A stretch of 33,850 bases of DNA, from contig JBDRDO010000030.1 of assembly GCA_043820655.1 (NCBI GenBank), positions 1 to 33,850 on the forward strand, in the 5' to 3' direction. The stretch is from JAZDEL01 sp043820655. GTDB taxonomy: Archaea; Iainarchaeota; Iainarchaeia; Iainarchaeales; JAZDEL01. Positions 6,294-13,734 of this stretch are shown here, piece by piece. Below the pieces are notes generated by a model. It was not told the origin of the DNA. It saw only the letters and a program-made list of their open reading frames with translations, and ran no database searches. Both the position numbers and the translations under genes were made by a program. Each line of letters begins with the position of its first letter. Position 1 is the first letter of the stretch.

Positions 6294-6725
6294 ATGGAAC
6301 TGAGCATATTGCTTATAGAGGACAACCCCGCCAATCAGGAGGAGCTCAGGAAGGCGTTTCTCGAGGTTGAGCCAGCGCTTGAGTTTGAGGTTAAGCCAGA
6401 TCATGTCTCCGGGCTTAGGGATGCGGACAAGAAGAATTACAACCTCATATTTGTGGATTATGAAATTGCGGGGGAAAAGGCAGATCAGGAAATGGTGAAA
6501 AAATTCAGGGAGGCGTCAAGGGAGAGTTATATACTGCTTATTTCAAGCTTTCCGAAGAAACTGATATTTGAGGAACAGCCCGCGCTTAAGGAAGTGCCGT
6601 TCCTGCAGAAGCCGTTTTTGGACAGGGAGATAAGGCAGATTGTGAAACTGCTTGAACAGCATCCGTTCAGGACCGAGGATAACGCGGAGGCTGTGAGGAA
6701 AAAACTGGGAAGGATACTGGACTGA
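6294..6725 (+). CDS. stand-alone response-regulator receiver (REC) protein
   Basis: A CheY-like single-domain receiver of 143 residues. Seen: the acidic pair Glu9-Asp10 in ILLIEDNP, phospho-acceptor Asp55 in LIFVDYEI, the conserved Ser84 in LLISS, and Lys106 in the cis-peptide loop LQKPF. There is no output domain; after the receiver fold there is only a short charged tail. In-frame starts also exist at 6270 (GTG) and 6282 (ATG). The ATG at 6294 is preferred because it puts the first beta strand directly after Met and fits the TATA element at 6263-6270 as a leaderless gene. No histidine kinase is in the window, so the phospho-donor is unknown. The cupin gene follows after 23 nt. Confidence 0.85.
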   Translation: MELSILLIEDNPANQEELRKAFLEVEPALEFEVKPDHVSGLRDADKKNYNLIFVDYEIAGEKADQEMVKKFREASRESYILLISSFPKKLIFEEQPALKEVPFLQKPFLDREIRQIVKLLEQHPFRTEDNAEAVRKKLGRILD

Positions 6726-6734
6726 ATTGATATT

Positions 6735-6740
6735 AGGAGG
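6735..6740 (+). promoter_or_regulatory. strong ribosome binding site of the cupin gene
   Basis: AGGAGG sits 8 nt before the ATG at 6749 and fixes that start. It is stronger than most sites in the window. Confidence 0.7.
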
Positions 6741-6748
6741 TTTTGTGC

Positions 6749-7156
6749 ATGGAAGTGTTTAATCTAAGTGAGCAGAAAGAAAAGGTAAAGATAGATGCGG
6801 ATGTAGGAATAGGTATCTCAAAATTCATAAGCGCGGAGAATATAAGTGCGGGCACGGCTGTGATTGATGCGGGAAAACAGGTTAATGCGCATTACCACGA
6901 ACAGGGGGAGGAGGTTTATCTGATTACCGAGGGAGAAGGGCAGATGTATCTGGGCAAGCCCAATACACAGGGAGTAGTTGAGTGGGATGCCCCTGTGAAG
7001 GTAAATGAAGGGGATTGCTTTCTGGTTCCGCGGGGCAGGGCGCATTCACTGCGGAATTCCGGCAGCGGCAGGCTTGTGATTGCATTCTTTTCAGCACCGC
7101 CGTTCAGTGCGGGCGGCGGCAGTGACCGTGTGCTTGTGGAAAACCCTAAAAAATAG
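6749..7156 (+). CDS. single-domain cupin protein
   Basis: A small cupin of 135 residues. Both cupin motifs are complete: motif 1 gives H48, H50 and E55 (HYHEQGEEVY) and motif 2 gives G88, P94, G96, H99 and N103 (GDCFLVPRGRAHSLRN), so a metal site of three His and one Glu is expected. Similar stand-alone cupins are annotated as mannose-6-phosphate-isomerase-like, but substrate cannot be told from sequence. The ATG at 6749 is chosen over the TTG at 6743 because a strong AGGAGG lies at 6735-6740. The gene stops with TAG, five bases from the convergent DUF655 stop. Confidence 0.85.
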   Translation: MEVFNLSEQKEKVKIDADVGIGISKFISAENISAGTAVIDAGKQVNAHYHEQGEEVYLITEGEGQMYLGKPNTQGVVEWDAPVKVNEGDCFLVPRGRAHSLRNSGSGRLVIAFFSAPPFSAGGGSDRVLVENPKK

Positions 7157-7161
7157 GAAAA

Positions 7162-7788
7162 TTACATGTCCTTCGGCACGCGCCTCGGCTCATCAGAATC
7201 GCGGTCGCCAAACCGCCTGAAGCGTTCCCTGTCGCGTTCCTGTGCGGGCGGGCGGACAAATAAATAATGCTTAATCCCCTCGCCGTCAAGCTCGTCAAGT
7301 ATGCGCTTCATAAGCGTCTTTATCGGATTCGGCATAAGCTTTACCCTTGTTTCAAGGTCGGAATATGACTTGAACTCGCCCTTCTCACGCTCCTGAAGCA
7401 CGGCAAGCATGTGTTTCTTTCCCAATCCCGGGAGGAGTTCAAGCTGATGCCTCTTCAAAGTGATGGGACCCGAGGTGTTGAAGAATTCCATGAACTTGTC
7501 CTCGCGCTCCCTGATAAGCGTTTCGACTGCCTTGTTCAGTTCCGAAACCGCGTTTGAGGTTAGTTCCGAAAAGGAGATGCGGCGCTTTATGAAGTCTATC
7601 TTCTCGCGCTCCTCCTTGCCAACGTAAATTTTCTCCATTGCCTTGAGCTCGGCGCCCGACTTGGGCACAACCTCAAGTATTGTGAAGTATTCAATCCCCA
7701 GAACCTGTGCAATCGGCTCGCTCTTGTAGCTTGAGGACTTGCCGCGGGGCAAATAATCAAGAACTATTGCGTGCTCCTCAACCTTCAT
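7162..7788 (-). CDS. DUF655 family protein (archaeal, helix-hairpin-helix)
   Basis: A 208-residue member of the archaeal DUF655 family (COG1491), usually described as a predicted nucleic-acid-binding protein. Seen: the N-terminal EEHAIVLDYLPRGK, an OB-like first half (VLGIEYFTILEVVP), and a central helix-hairpin-helix signature LELLPGLGKKHMLAVL at about residues 117-132. The C-terminus is a charged Arg/Asp/Glu tail. AAGGTGG lies just before the ATG at 7788. Its position downstream of rpoF and eL21 is the conserved archaeal order, which is part of the evidence. Its role, probably in ribosome or RNA metabolism, is not settled. Confidence 0.88.
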   Translation of the reverse strand: MKVEEHAIVLDYLPRGKSSSYKSEPIAQVLGIEYFTILEVVPKSGAELKAMEKIYVGKEEREKIDFIKRRISFSELTSNAVSELNKAVETLIREREDKFMEFFNTSGPITLKRHQLELLPGLGKKHMLAVLQEREKGEFKSYSDLETRVKLMPNPIKTLMKRILDELDGEGIKHYLFVRPPAQERDRERFRRFGDRDSDEPRRVPKDM

Positions 7789-7817
7789 GAAACCACCTTT
7801 GGGAAAAAGTTCTGCCG

Positions 7818-8156
7818 CTATTTGCGGTATTTCTTGATTATTGCAAGTATGCTTTCAAGGGCGGCATCGTCAATGGGCACGTCTTTGGGCACAAGAAGTT
7901 TCAGCCTGTCAAGTTCATCTGGGAGCGTGTCGGCAATTTTTATGGCAAATTCAGGAGTCATGCCGTTAATCGCCTTCAGATCCTTAATAATCTTCTCGCC
8001 TTTTGCCTTAGAAAGGCGCGAGAATTTCTTAACGTATTCAGTTGTGAGACCCTGCTCATAAGTGGGCTCGCCCTCAACCTCTGCGCGAACCTTAAGCAGT
8101 TCCTTTACCTCGTAAAGAGGGATATCCGTGCTTGAATTTATTTTCTTCCCTATCAT
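7818..8156 (-). CDS. rpoF: DNA-directed RNA polymerase subunit F (Rpb4)
   Basis: The 112-residue homologue of eukaryotic Rpb4, which with Rpo7 forms the polymerase stalk that binds nascent RNA and helps initiation. Seen: the N-terminal IPLYEVKELL helix and the C-terminal HRDC-like part, with LINGMTPE-type AINGMTPEFAIKIADTLP and the end VPIDDAALESILAIIKKYRK characteristic of archaeal RpoF. Length is typical. The ATG overlaps the eL21 stop (ATGA at 8153-8156), so the two are translationally coupled. The stop is TAG. DUF655 follows after 29 nt. Confidence 0.92.
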   Translation of the reverse strand: MIGKKINSSTDIPLYEVKELLKVRAEVEGEPTYEQGLTTEYVKKFSRLSKAKGEKIIKDLKAINGMTPEFAIKIADTLPDELDRLKLLVPKDVPIDDAALESILAIIKKYRK

Positions 8157-8533
8157 GCCTTGATGCCTCCTGAAGTTATGCCGAATTCCTTCAGCTCGGC
8201 CGCCCTGTCCGTGACAACCTTTGCTTCGGCGTTCTGCTTCGCGCCCTCCTTAACAGGGCAAAGGTGTGCCGGGCTGACAACCAGGAATTTCACAAGATTG
8301 CCCTCCTTAACCTCAACCATGTAAACCGCGCCGCGCTTGCTTAATACTGTTCCCGTCATGCCCTGGTAGCGCAGGGACGGCATGCCTGCGTGTATTGAAG
8401 TGTCTATTATCAGCGTAACCCTGCTGCCCTTGCGGAACTTGCGCAGTTTTTTATTTACGGTTGTGCGGGAGCGTTTCCGCTGGCCCTTATGCCTCGTCTT
8501 TGAGCGCTTTCCTATTGCCTTTTTATTGCTCAT
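8153..8533 (-). CDS. rpl21e: large-subunit ribosomal protein eL21
   Basis: Ribosomal protein eL21 (L21e) of the archaeal 50S subunit, 126 residues. Seen: the basic N-terminus TRHKGQRKRSRT, then the SH3-like beta barrel with GSRVTLIID, IHAGMPSLRYQGMTGTV and VYMVEVKEGN. After the barrel a roughly 30-residue tail (QNAEAKVVTDRAAELKEFG) makes it longer than the usual archaeal protein of about 95-100 residues. AGAGGTAG lies 7-8 nt before the ATG. A TATA-like TATATAAGC (minus strand) is about 80 nt upstream. It heads the eL21-rpoF-DUF655 unit. Confidence 0.93.
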   Translation of the reverse strand: MSNKKAIGKRSKTRHKGQRKRSRTTVNKKLRKFRKGSRVTLIIDTSIHAGMPSLRYQGMTGTVLSKRGAVYMVEVKEGNLVKFLVVSPAHLCPVKEGAKQNAEAKVVTDRAAELKEFGITSGGIKA

Positions 8534-8801
8534 TTCAAACTACCTCTAACATTAGAACCTTATCCGCCTAACTAAATCTAGGAGTAATTATAATCAAGGG
8601 AGCGGAAATGCTTATATATGCTATACTTTATTCGGGCAAAAAGCGCGGTATTTGCGGGGTTTGGGCGGGGTAAAAATCCCTTCCTTTTTAAATCCCTTTT
8701 TAAACGTTTATGTTTTGTTTATATATAAATGCCCGGGCTTTATAAAGGCCTTTAAAAACACTTAAAAGAAAGGGAAGCGCGGGAAGGGTGAGGGTGAAAA
8801 A
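8534..8801. promoter_or_regulatory. divergent promoter region between eL21 and TBP genes
   Basis: A 268-nt gap with no ORF or RNA gene recognised. The left part serves eL21: on the minus strand a TATATAAGC element is at about 8610-8619. The right part carries an array of TATA-like elements leading to the TBP gene (listed separately). A G-rich patch (8655-8670) separates the two. Confidence 0.6.
8683..8768 (+). promoter_or_regulatory. array of six TATA-like elements before the TBP gene
   Basis: The elements are CCTTTTTAAA at 8683-8692 and again at 8695-8704 (a direct repeat with 12-bp pitch), TTTATATATAA at 8719-8729, the palindrome CTTTATAAAG at 8738-8747, CTTTAAAAAC at about 8750-8759 and CTTAAAAG at 8761-8768. 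The 8738-8747 copy would start transcription near 8770, leaving a leader with the GGTGA site at 8793. Because the gene encodes the TATA-binding protein, the extra copies may be autoregulatory. Confidence 0.5.
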
Positions 8802-9458
8802 ATGAAATACACTATTGTGAATCTTGTTGCTTCGGGAAACCTGAATGCAACGCTTGATTTGTATAATTTGGCGGTTACGATTCCGAATATTGAGTACGAG
8901 CCGGAGCAGTTTCCGGGCGCGATTCTGAAGCTTAAGGAGCCCAAGGTTTCAATGCTGCTGTTCAAGAACGGGAAGGTCATCTGTTCAGGGGCATCAAGCG
9001 AGAGCGAGATTTCACTTGCGATTTACAAGGCAAGCAAGCTTATACACGAGATTCAGAAGCAGGTTAAGATACAGAAGAACGCGGAGTATAATGTCGTTAA
9101 TCTTGTTGCAACTGCAAATTTGAACATGACGCTTGATTTGTTCAATACCGCGATGAAGCTGGATAATGTCGAATATGAACCCGAGCAGTTTCCCGGCGCG
9201 ATTTTAAGGATTCACGAGCCGAAACTCACGCTCCTGCTTTTCAAAAACGGGAAGCTTATTTGCGCGGGGGCAAAGAGAGAGGCATTCCTGCGCAAGGGGC
9301 TGAAGAAGGCGGCAGAGCTTATCAAAAGTGTGAACCAGGAGGGCATGCCCAAGCCCGCGAAAAAGGCCGCTGGCGGGAAAGCAAAGGCGGGGGCGAAGAA
9401 GGCGACTGCAGAAAAGAAGCCCGCGGCGAAGAAAACCGCGAAAAAGGGCAAAAAATAA
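8802..9458 (+). CDS. tbp: TATA-binding protein with basic C-terminal tail
   Basis: Archaeal general transcription factor TBP, 218 residues. It has the two imperfect repeats of the saddle: each contains YEPEQFPGAIL and a LLFKNGK strand (residues 32-58 and 125-151). The four DNA-kinking phenylalanines are present: F37, F54, F130 and F147. The family usually has FSSGK where both repeats here have FKNGK. After residue 183 the protein continues with a 35-residue tail holding 15 Lys and 11 Ala and a single acidic residue, of the PAKKA type seen in histone H1-like proteins; archaeal TBPs more often end in a short acidic tail. GGTGA at 8793-8797 supports the ATG at 8802. The tail may add nonspecific DNA binding (inference). 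Confidence 0.95.
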   Translation: MKYTIVNLVASGNLNATLDLYNLAVTIPNIEYEPEQFPGAILKLKEPKVSMLLFKNGKVICSGASSESEISLAIYKASKLIHEIQKQVKIQKNAEYNVVNLVATANLNMTLDLFNTAMKLDNVEYEPEQFPGAILRIHEPKLTLLLFKNGKLICAGAKREAFLRKGLKKAAELIKSVNQEGMPKPAKKAAGGKAKAGAKKATAEKKPAAKKTAKKGKK

Positions 9459-9480
9459 GGGCGCGAACGCAAAAGATAGG

Positions 9481-9489
9481 TTTAAAAAG
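9481..9489 (+). promoter_or_regulatory. TATA box of the 5S rRNA gene
   Basis: TTTAAAAAG is centred about 27 nt before the 5S 5' end, the expected archaeal spacing. The 5S gene therefore appears to have its own promoter. Confidence 0.65.
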
Positions 9490-9511
9490 TTCAGCAAGAG
9501 CAATTATAATT

Positions 9512-9627
9512 GATTAGCGGTCATAGCAGCAGGGAAACACCCGGTCTCATTCCGAACCCGGAAGTTAAGCCTGCTCGCGAATGGTTTTGCACTGGGTTAT
9601 CCCGGAGCATACTGGGCGCTGCTAATC
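9512..9627 (+). rRNA. 5S ribosomal RNA
   Basis: A 116-nt 5S rRNA. The terminal helix pairs GATTAGC (9512-9518) with GCTAATC (9621-9627). The conserved loop B/C region reads GGGAAACACCCGGTCTCATT followed by CCGAACCCGGAAGTTAAGCC, the hallmark of archaeal 5S. No 16S, 23S or tRNA gene is adjacent, so it is an unlinked 5S locus. A T-rich run follows at about 9631-9650 and may terminate it. Confidence 0.93.
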
Positions 9628-9689
9628 ACTTTGAATTTTCTTATTCTGTTTTGCAAACTTTGCCCCTGCAGGGCTAACTAAAATATAAC

Positions 9690-9698
9690 CTTTATAAC
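9690..9698 (+). promoter_or_regulatory. TATA-like promoter of the glycosylation locus
   Basis: CTTTATAAC lies about 38 nt before the stt3/aglB ATG; a second, AAATATAAC, is just upstream (9681-9689). Transcription would start near 9720 with a very short leader. Confidence 0.45.
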
Positions 9699-9731
9699 CT
9701 ATTGCTCCCATTATATTGAAGTTGATACCGG

Positions 9732-11663
9732 ATGGCTGTGTCTGATATTAAAGGAACTCTTAAGGGCGTTATTTCGCGCATAGGGAAGCGCGAACTGCTG
9801 ATACTTTTCCTCATATTCACGCTCGGGCTTGCAATACGCGGCTACAACATGGATTATGAGCTCTTCTTTGGGTTTGATTCCTACTTCCACGCAAGGATGG
9901 GGGCATATACAATTGAAAATTTCTCAATTCCCGACAGGGATCCGCTTGCATATTATCAGGTGGGGGGAGGGGTGATGCCAAGCCAGGGCGGTTTCTTCTG
10001 GTTTTTCATTGCGGTAATTTACAAGATATTTACGCTGGGCGCGGCATACAACAAGGAACTGTGGATCGGCTTCGTTAAGCTGCTGCCGGCAGTTTTCGGA
10101 GGGCTGATTTCTGCCGCAATGTATCTCCTGGGAAAAGAGATGTATAACAGACGCGCGGGAGTTGCAATGGGTGTGTTTGCCGCGGTAGTGCCGAGCTTTG
10201 TGTACAGGACAATGTCCGGCTTTCTGGAGGAAGATGCGTTAGGATTTTTGTGGCTGGTGCTTGGATTTGTTTTCCTGACACGCGCAATAAAAGAAATGCA
10301 ATTCAACAGAAACGCGGTTATTAATGCCGTGATTTCGGCGTTCTTCTTTGGATTGATGGCATGGACATGGGAAATGTTCCTGCTCATCCCTCTTGTGCTT
10401 GTGGGCTATTTGGGAATTGTGATTGTAGTGTTCTGGTTCAGGAACATAGAGAGGGCGAGGATTTTTGATTTCCTGAAGATTTTCCTGATTGCGTTTTTGC
10501 TGTTTTCGGGGGTGGCAACACTGCTTACAGGCACGCTGTGGATGCAAAGATCTGTTGCGTATGTTACGCAGTATCTTCCCGTCACTGCGGACAATATTGA
10601 AAGGGCGCAGACAAAGGGCAGTGATGTGCTTGCGCAGACCGTAGGGGAGGAAAACACCGGGGCGCAGTTCTTTGGCTATAAGTACAATGTGCTTATCATA
10701 TTGCCGCTGATTGCGTTTTTGCTGATACCGTTCCGACTTTTCAGGAGCAAGAGGGAGCACCTTGCGATAATAATCTTTGTCTGGACCGCAATAACGTTTT
10801 ACATGGCATGGAGCAAGCTTAAGTTCACTTACACATTGGGGCTGCCCATAGCGGCTTGCGGGGGATTTGTATTTAACGAAATTTTTATTTTCCTGAAAGG
10901 GAGAACGAATTTTGAGAAAAACATTGTGGCGGCCGCGCTTGCGTTCATGCTGCTCGCGGGAATAGGCGCGGGAACATACTTTGTCACGCAGAGACCCCCT
11001 AATATTGAGACAACACCGGGGTGGAAGGAAACGCTTTACTGGCTGAAGGACAATACGGCGGAAGACGCGAAAATATTCAACTGGTGGGACCAGGGGCACT
11101 GGATTACATTTGTTGCCGAAAGAAAGGCAAGCGCGGACAACAGGAATGCGGATGGGCTTGCGAACGTGGACTTCAGTAAATTTGTTCTGGCGGAGGATGA
11201 GGGCACGGCATTCTCAATAATAGAAAGCATATATAGTGCGGATTATGTGGTGCTGACATCAAACAGCATGACAAACCAGATATCGCTGGGGATGTATGCC
11301 CGTGATTCCTCGGATTTGAGCGATCCGAATACAAGAAAATACTTCGGGGTTATTTTCCCGTGCGGGAGGAATGTTGACGGCCTGAGCGGGAAGGCAAGCT
11401 ATGTCTGCGGGGCAAACACATTTGACGAGGCGAAGATGATGTCAATCCCGACCACGTGGCAGCCCGCGCCCAACACACTCATAAGCGAGCAGATACCTGG
11501 CTTCATTTACAGGAACAGCGATAATTCGGCGGTATACATAGTGAATGCCCCGACAAACAACACATTTATGGTGAAGCTCTGGTCCAATGACCCCTCAATA
11601 GAACACTTTGAGGAAGTTTATTTTGCGGGCGGCAATGTGAAGGTATTTAAGGTACTGCGCTGA
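9732..11663 (+). CDS. aglB: oligosaccharyltransferase AglB/Stt3
   Basis: Catalytic subunit of N-glycosylation: it transfers a lipid-linked glycan to Asn in N-x-S/T sites of exported proteins, with its active site on the outer face of the membrane. Seen: the first acidic motif Asp49 (FFGFDSYFHAR), the second, EED at 166-168 (SGFLEEDALG), a TIXE-type motif TVGE at 303-306, many membrane helices up to about residue 420, then the soluble domain with WWDQG at 451-455 (canonical WWDYG) and SNSMTNQISLG. At 643 residues it is of the short AglB class. The start at 9732 gives a normal cytoplasmic N-terminus before the first helix. It heads the Alg7-Alg14-Alg13 run, which agrees with its role. Confidence 0.93.
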   Translation: MAVSDIKGTLKGVISRIGKRELLILFLIFTLGLAIRGYNMDYELFFGFDSYFHARMGAYTIENFSIPDRDPLAYYQVGGGVMPSQGGFFWFFIAVIYKIFTLGAAYNKELWIGFVKLLPAVFGGLISAAMYLLGKEMYNRRAGVAMGVFAAVVPSFVYRTMSGFLEEDALGFLWLVLGFVFLTRAIKEMQFNRNAVINAVISAFFFGLMAWTWEMFLLIPLVLVGYLGIVIVVFWFRNIERARIFDFLKIFLIAFLLFSGVATLLTGTLWMQRSVAYVTQYLPVTADNIERAQTKGSDVLAQTVGEENTGAQFFGYKYNVLIILPLIAFLLIPFRLFRSKREHLAIIIFVWTAITFYMAWSKLKFTYTLGLPIAACGGFVFNEIFIFLKGRTNFEKNIVAAALAFMLLAGIGAGTYFVTQRPPNIETTPGWKETLYWLKDNTAEDAKIFNWWDQGHWITFVAERKASADNRNADGLANVDFSKFVLAEDEGTAFSIIESIYSADYVVLTSNSMTNQISLGMYARDSSDLSDPNTRKYFGVIFPCGRNVDGLSGKASYVCGANTFDEAKMMSIPTTWQPAPNTLISEQIPGFIYRNSDNSAVYIVNAPTNNTFMVKLWSNDPSIEHFEEVYFAGGNVKVFKVLR

Positions 11664-11712
11664 GCGGCAACATATTTAAGGATTTCATCCGAGCAATTCT
11701 AACAGTGATTGT

Positions 11713-12738
11713 ATGTTTCCCCTGCTTATTGTGGCTGCATTGGCTTCCCTTTCCGCATTCCTTGTCTGCTGGCTGCTTGTGCCATTCATCGCACTCAGGC
11801 TAAAGAAACGCGGAATCGCGGGGCGGGACATGAACAAACTGCATAAGCCCGAAGTCCCTGAAATGGGGGGGATTGCCGTTCTTTTCGGGTTTGCCTTTGC
11901 AGTGATGTTCGCACTCGGTCTTTACGGATTTGAGGGCACACCGGACTTCAACCTTACGGCACTGCTTGCGGCGTTTTCAACAATAGTGCTTGTGGGAATT
12001 ATAGGGATTGTTGATGATTTAATTGGCTGGCGCGCGGGAATAAAGCAGTGGCAGCATGCATTGATGCCTGTTTTTGCGGCACTGCCCATAATGGTTTTGC
12101 CGCAAGTTATTGGCTTCACGGATATGACAATCCCGATTATAGGGGTTGTGAGTTTCGGGATTTATTATGCGATTTTTGTCGTGCCTGTTGCGATTACAGG
12201 GGCAAGCAATGCGGTAAATATGCTTGCGGGGCTCAATGGATTGGAGGCGGGAATGGGAATTCTGATAACAGGGACATTATTGCTTATTGCGCTTTTCCTG
12301 CCTGTCGGGCATCCGGGGCAGATTGAGGTTACAATAATACTTGCGGCAATGCTGGGGGCGCTGATTGCGTTCCTGCGCTACAACTGGGCTCCTGCAAAGG
12401 TTTTCGGGGGGGATTCACTGACGCTTATGATAGGGGCAAGTGCCGCTGCCGTGGCAATAATAGGAAATATGGAGAAGATTGCCGCACTGCTTTTTGCGAT
12501 TTATTTTATTGAACTGCTGATAAAGCTGAAACACAGGCTGAAGAGTGAATGTTACGGGATTCCGCAGGAGGACGGCACACTTGCGCCAGATCCAAGGGGC
12601 GGCTCGCTGACACATTGGATTATGCGCAGGGGCAGGTTTACGGAGAAGGGAGTCGTGCTTGCGATATTGGGGGCGCAGGCAGTTGTCTGCGTGTTTGTGT
12701 TTTTGGTGTTCTGGTTTAAGCTTTTCAAATTCATATAA
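11713..12738 (+). CDS. UDP-GlcNAc:polyprenyl-phosphate GlcNAc-1-P transferase (Alg7/MraY family)
   Basis: An integral membrane enzyme of 341 residues that makes lipid-PP-GlcNAc from UDP-GlcNAc and a dolichyl-type phosphate, the first step of glycan assembly. Seen: the cytoplasmic signature NKLHKPEVPEMGG (41-53), the catalytic Asp pair DD at 101-102 (GIVDDLIG), NAVNMLAGLNGLEAG (166-180), the nucleophile-region FGGDS with Asp234, and about ten hydrophobic segments. The long loop GIPQEDGTLAPDP is typical of the Alg7/archaeal branch. ATATTTAAG at 11672-11680 is a likely TATA box; ATG at 11713 follows closely. The sugar is inferred from the adjacent Alg13/Alg14 genes; another HexNAc is possible. 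Confidence 0.9.
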   Translation: MFPLLIVAALASLSAFLVCWLLVPFIALRLKKRGIAGRDMNKLHKPEVPEMGGIAVLFGFAFAVMFALGLYGFEGTPDFNLTALLAAFSTIVLVGIIGIVDDLIGWRAGIKQWQHALMPVFAALPIMVLPQVIGFTDMTIPIIGVVSFGIYYAIFVVPVAITGASNAVNMLAGLNGLEAGMGILITGTLLLIALFLPVGHPGQIEVTIILAAMLGALIAFLRYNWAPAKVFGGDSLTLMIGASAAAVAIIGNMEKIAALLFAIYFIELLIKLKHRLKSECYGIPQEDGTLAPDPRGGSLTHWIMRRGRFTEKGVVLAILGAQAVVCVFVFLVFWFKLFKFI

Positions 12739-12768
12739 TTCGAAATTCATGGGCGAAGCGTGGTTTTT

Positions 12769-13230
12769 ATGGGCGGAATGAAACTTTGCCTTGCATGCTC
12801 AGGAGGCGGGCATTTAAGCGAGCTGATGCAGCTTGAGGAATTTTACGGGAATAAGGAACATTTCTTTCTCACATTTAAGCGCCCCAACTCGGAAACCCTT
12901 GCGCAAAGCGGGAAAGAAAGGGTGCACTTTGTTGTTGACCCCGGAAGGAACGTGCTGAAACTGATTGTGAACATTGCACAGAGCGTGCTTGTGTTTTTCA
13001 TGGAGAGGCCGGATGCGGTTCTAACCACAGGCGCGGGCGTTGCCGTGCCTATTTCATACATTGCAAAGCTGTTCGGAAAAAAAGTGATTTACATTGAGAG
13101 TTTCTGCAGATTGGACAGCGCTTCACTGTGCGGAAAGCTGATGCATCCTGTAAGTGATTTGTTTCTCGTGCAGTGGCCCGAGGGGAAAAAGTTTTTCAGG
13201 AAGGCGGTTTTTAAGGGAGGGGTGTTTTAA
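12769..13230 (+). CDS. Alg14-like membrane anchor of the second GlcNAc transferase
   Basis: Homologue of Alg14, which in eukaryotes anchors Alg13 at the membrane so the pair adds the second GlcNAc to GlcNAc-PP-dolichol. Seen: KLCLACSGGGHLSELMQL at the N-terminus, the conserved TTGAGVAVPISYIAKLFGKKVIYIESFCR block, and SDLFLVQWPEG near the C-terminus. In-frame starts are GTG 12760, ATG 12769 and ATG 12778. The ATG at 12769 is given here; 12778 would begin directly at the first strand and is equally possible. A TATA-like CATATAATT lies at about 12732-12740. The stop is immediately followed by the Alg13 ATG. Confidence 0.88.
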   Translation: MGGMKLCLACSGGGHLSELMQLEEFYGNKEHFFLTFKRPNSETLAQSGKERVHFVVDPGRNVLKLIVNIAQSVLVFFMERPDAVLTTGAGVAVPISYIAKLFGKKVIYIESFCRLDSASLCGKLMHPVSDLFLVQWPEGKKFFRKAVFKGGVF

Positions 13231-13734
13231 ATGCCCAAAATTTTTATCACAGTGGGGACGCACACGCAGCAATTCAATCGCATTGTGGAAAAAATGGATG
13301 AACTTGCGGGGGCGGGAAAAATAAATGGAAGCACGGTTTTCGCGCAGACAGGGAACTGCACATACGCCCCGAAAAACTTTAAGTTCAAGAAATTCATGGA
13401 TGCAAAGGAATACGAGCGCGCAATTAAGGCGAGCTCAATTGTTGTGAGCCACGGCGGGGCGGGAAGCATAATAAATTCCCTGAAAAACAGGAAGGTCCTG
13501 ATAATCACGCCAAGGCTGCAGCGTTATGGAGAGCACACAAACGACCATCAACGCGAGCTGGCGAATGCGCTTGAGAAACGCGGGAAGGCAATTGCACTGC
13601 ATGATGTTTCAAAATTAGGGGGTGCAATTAAAAAGGCGGGAAGCTTTAAGATAAGGGGCAAAGAGGAAAAGGAAGGGCTGATAATGGCACTTGAGGAATT
13701 TTGGCAAAGCGAGGTTGCGGGGGCGGGGAAATGA
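13231..13734 (+). CDS. Alg13-like catalytic subunit of the second GlcNAc transferase
   Basis: A 167-residue GT28-type protein corresponding to the C-terminal, UDP-GlcNAc-binding half of MurG-like enzymes. Seen: FITVGTHTQQFNRIV at the N-terminus, the SHGGAGSI nucleotide-binding loop (H74), and the ITPRLQRYGEHTNDHQRELA block typical of Alg13. It begins on the base after the Alg14 stop, so the two are co-expressed, as expected for a heterodimer. Its stop overlaps the next ATG (ATGA at 13731-13734). Alg13/Alg14 as separate adjacent genes is the eukaryote-like arrangement. Confidence 0.88.
   Translation: MPKIFITVGTHTQQFNRIVEKMDELAGAGKINGSTVFAQTGNCTYAPKNFKFKKFMDAKEYERAIKASSIVVSHGGAGSIINSLKNRKVLIITPRLQRYGEHTNDHQRELANALEKRGKAIALHDVSKLGGAIKKAGSFKIRGKEEKEGLIMALEEFWQSEVAGAGK

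Noticed and set aside
9260..9517. 85-codon open frame overlapping the end of the TBP gene and the start of 5S rRNA
   Set aside because: It is the frame-shifted reading of the lysine-rich tail and runs into the 5S gene, so it is not a gene.
10239..11099. 286-codon open frame on the minus strand
   Set aside because: It is antisense to the middle of aglB, with Arg/Gln/Tyr-rich translation and no recognisable domain.
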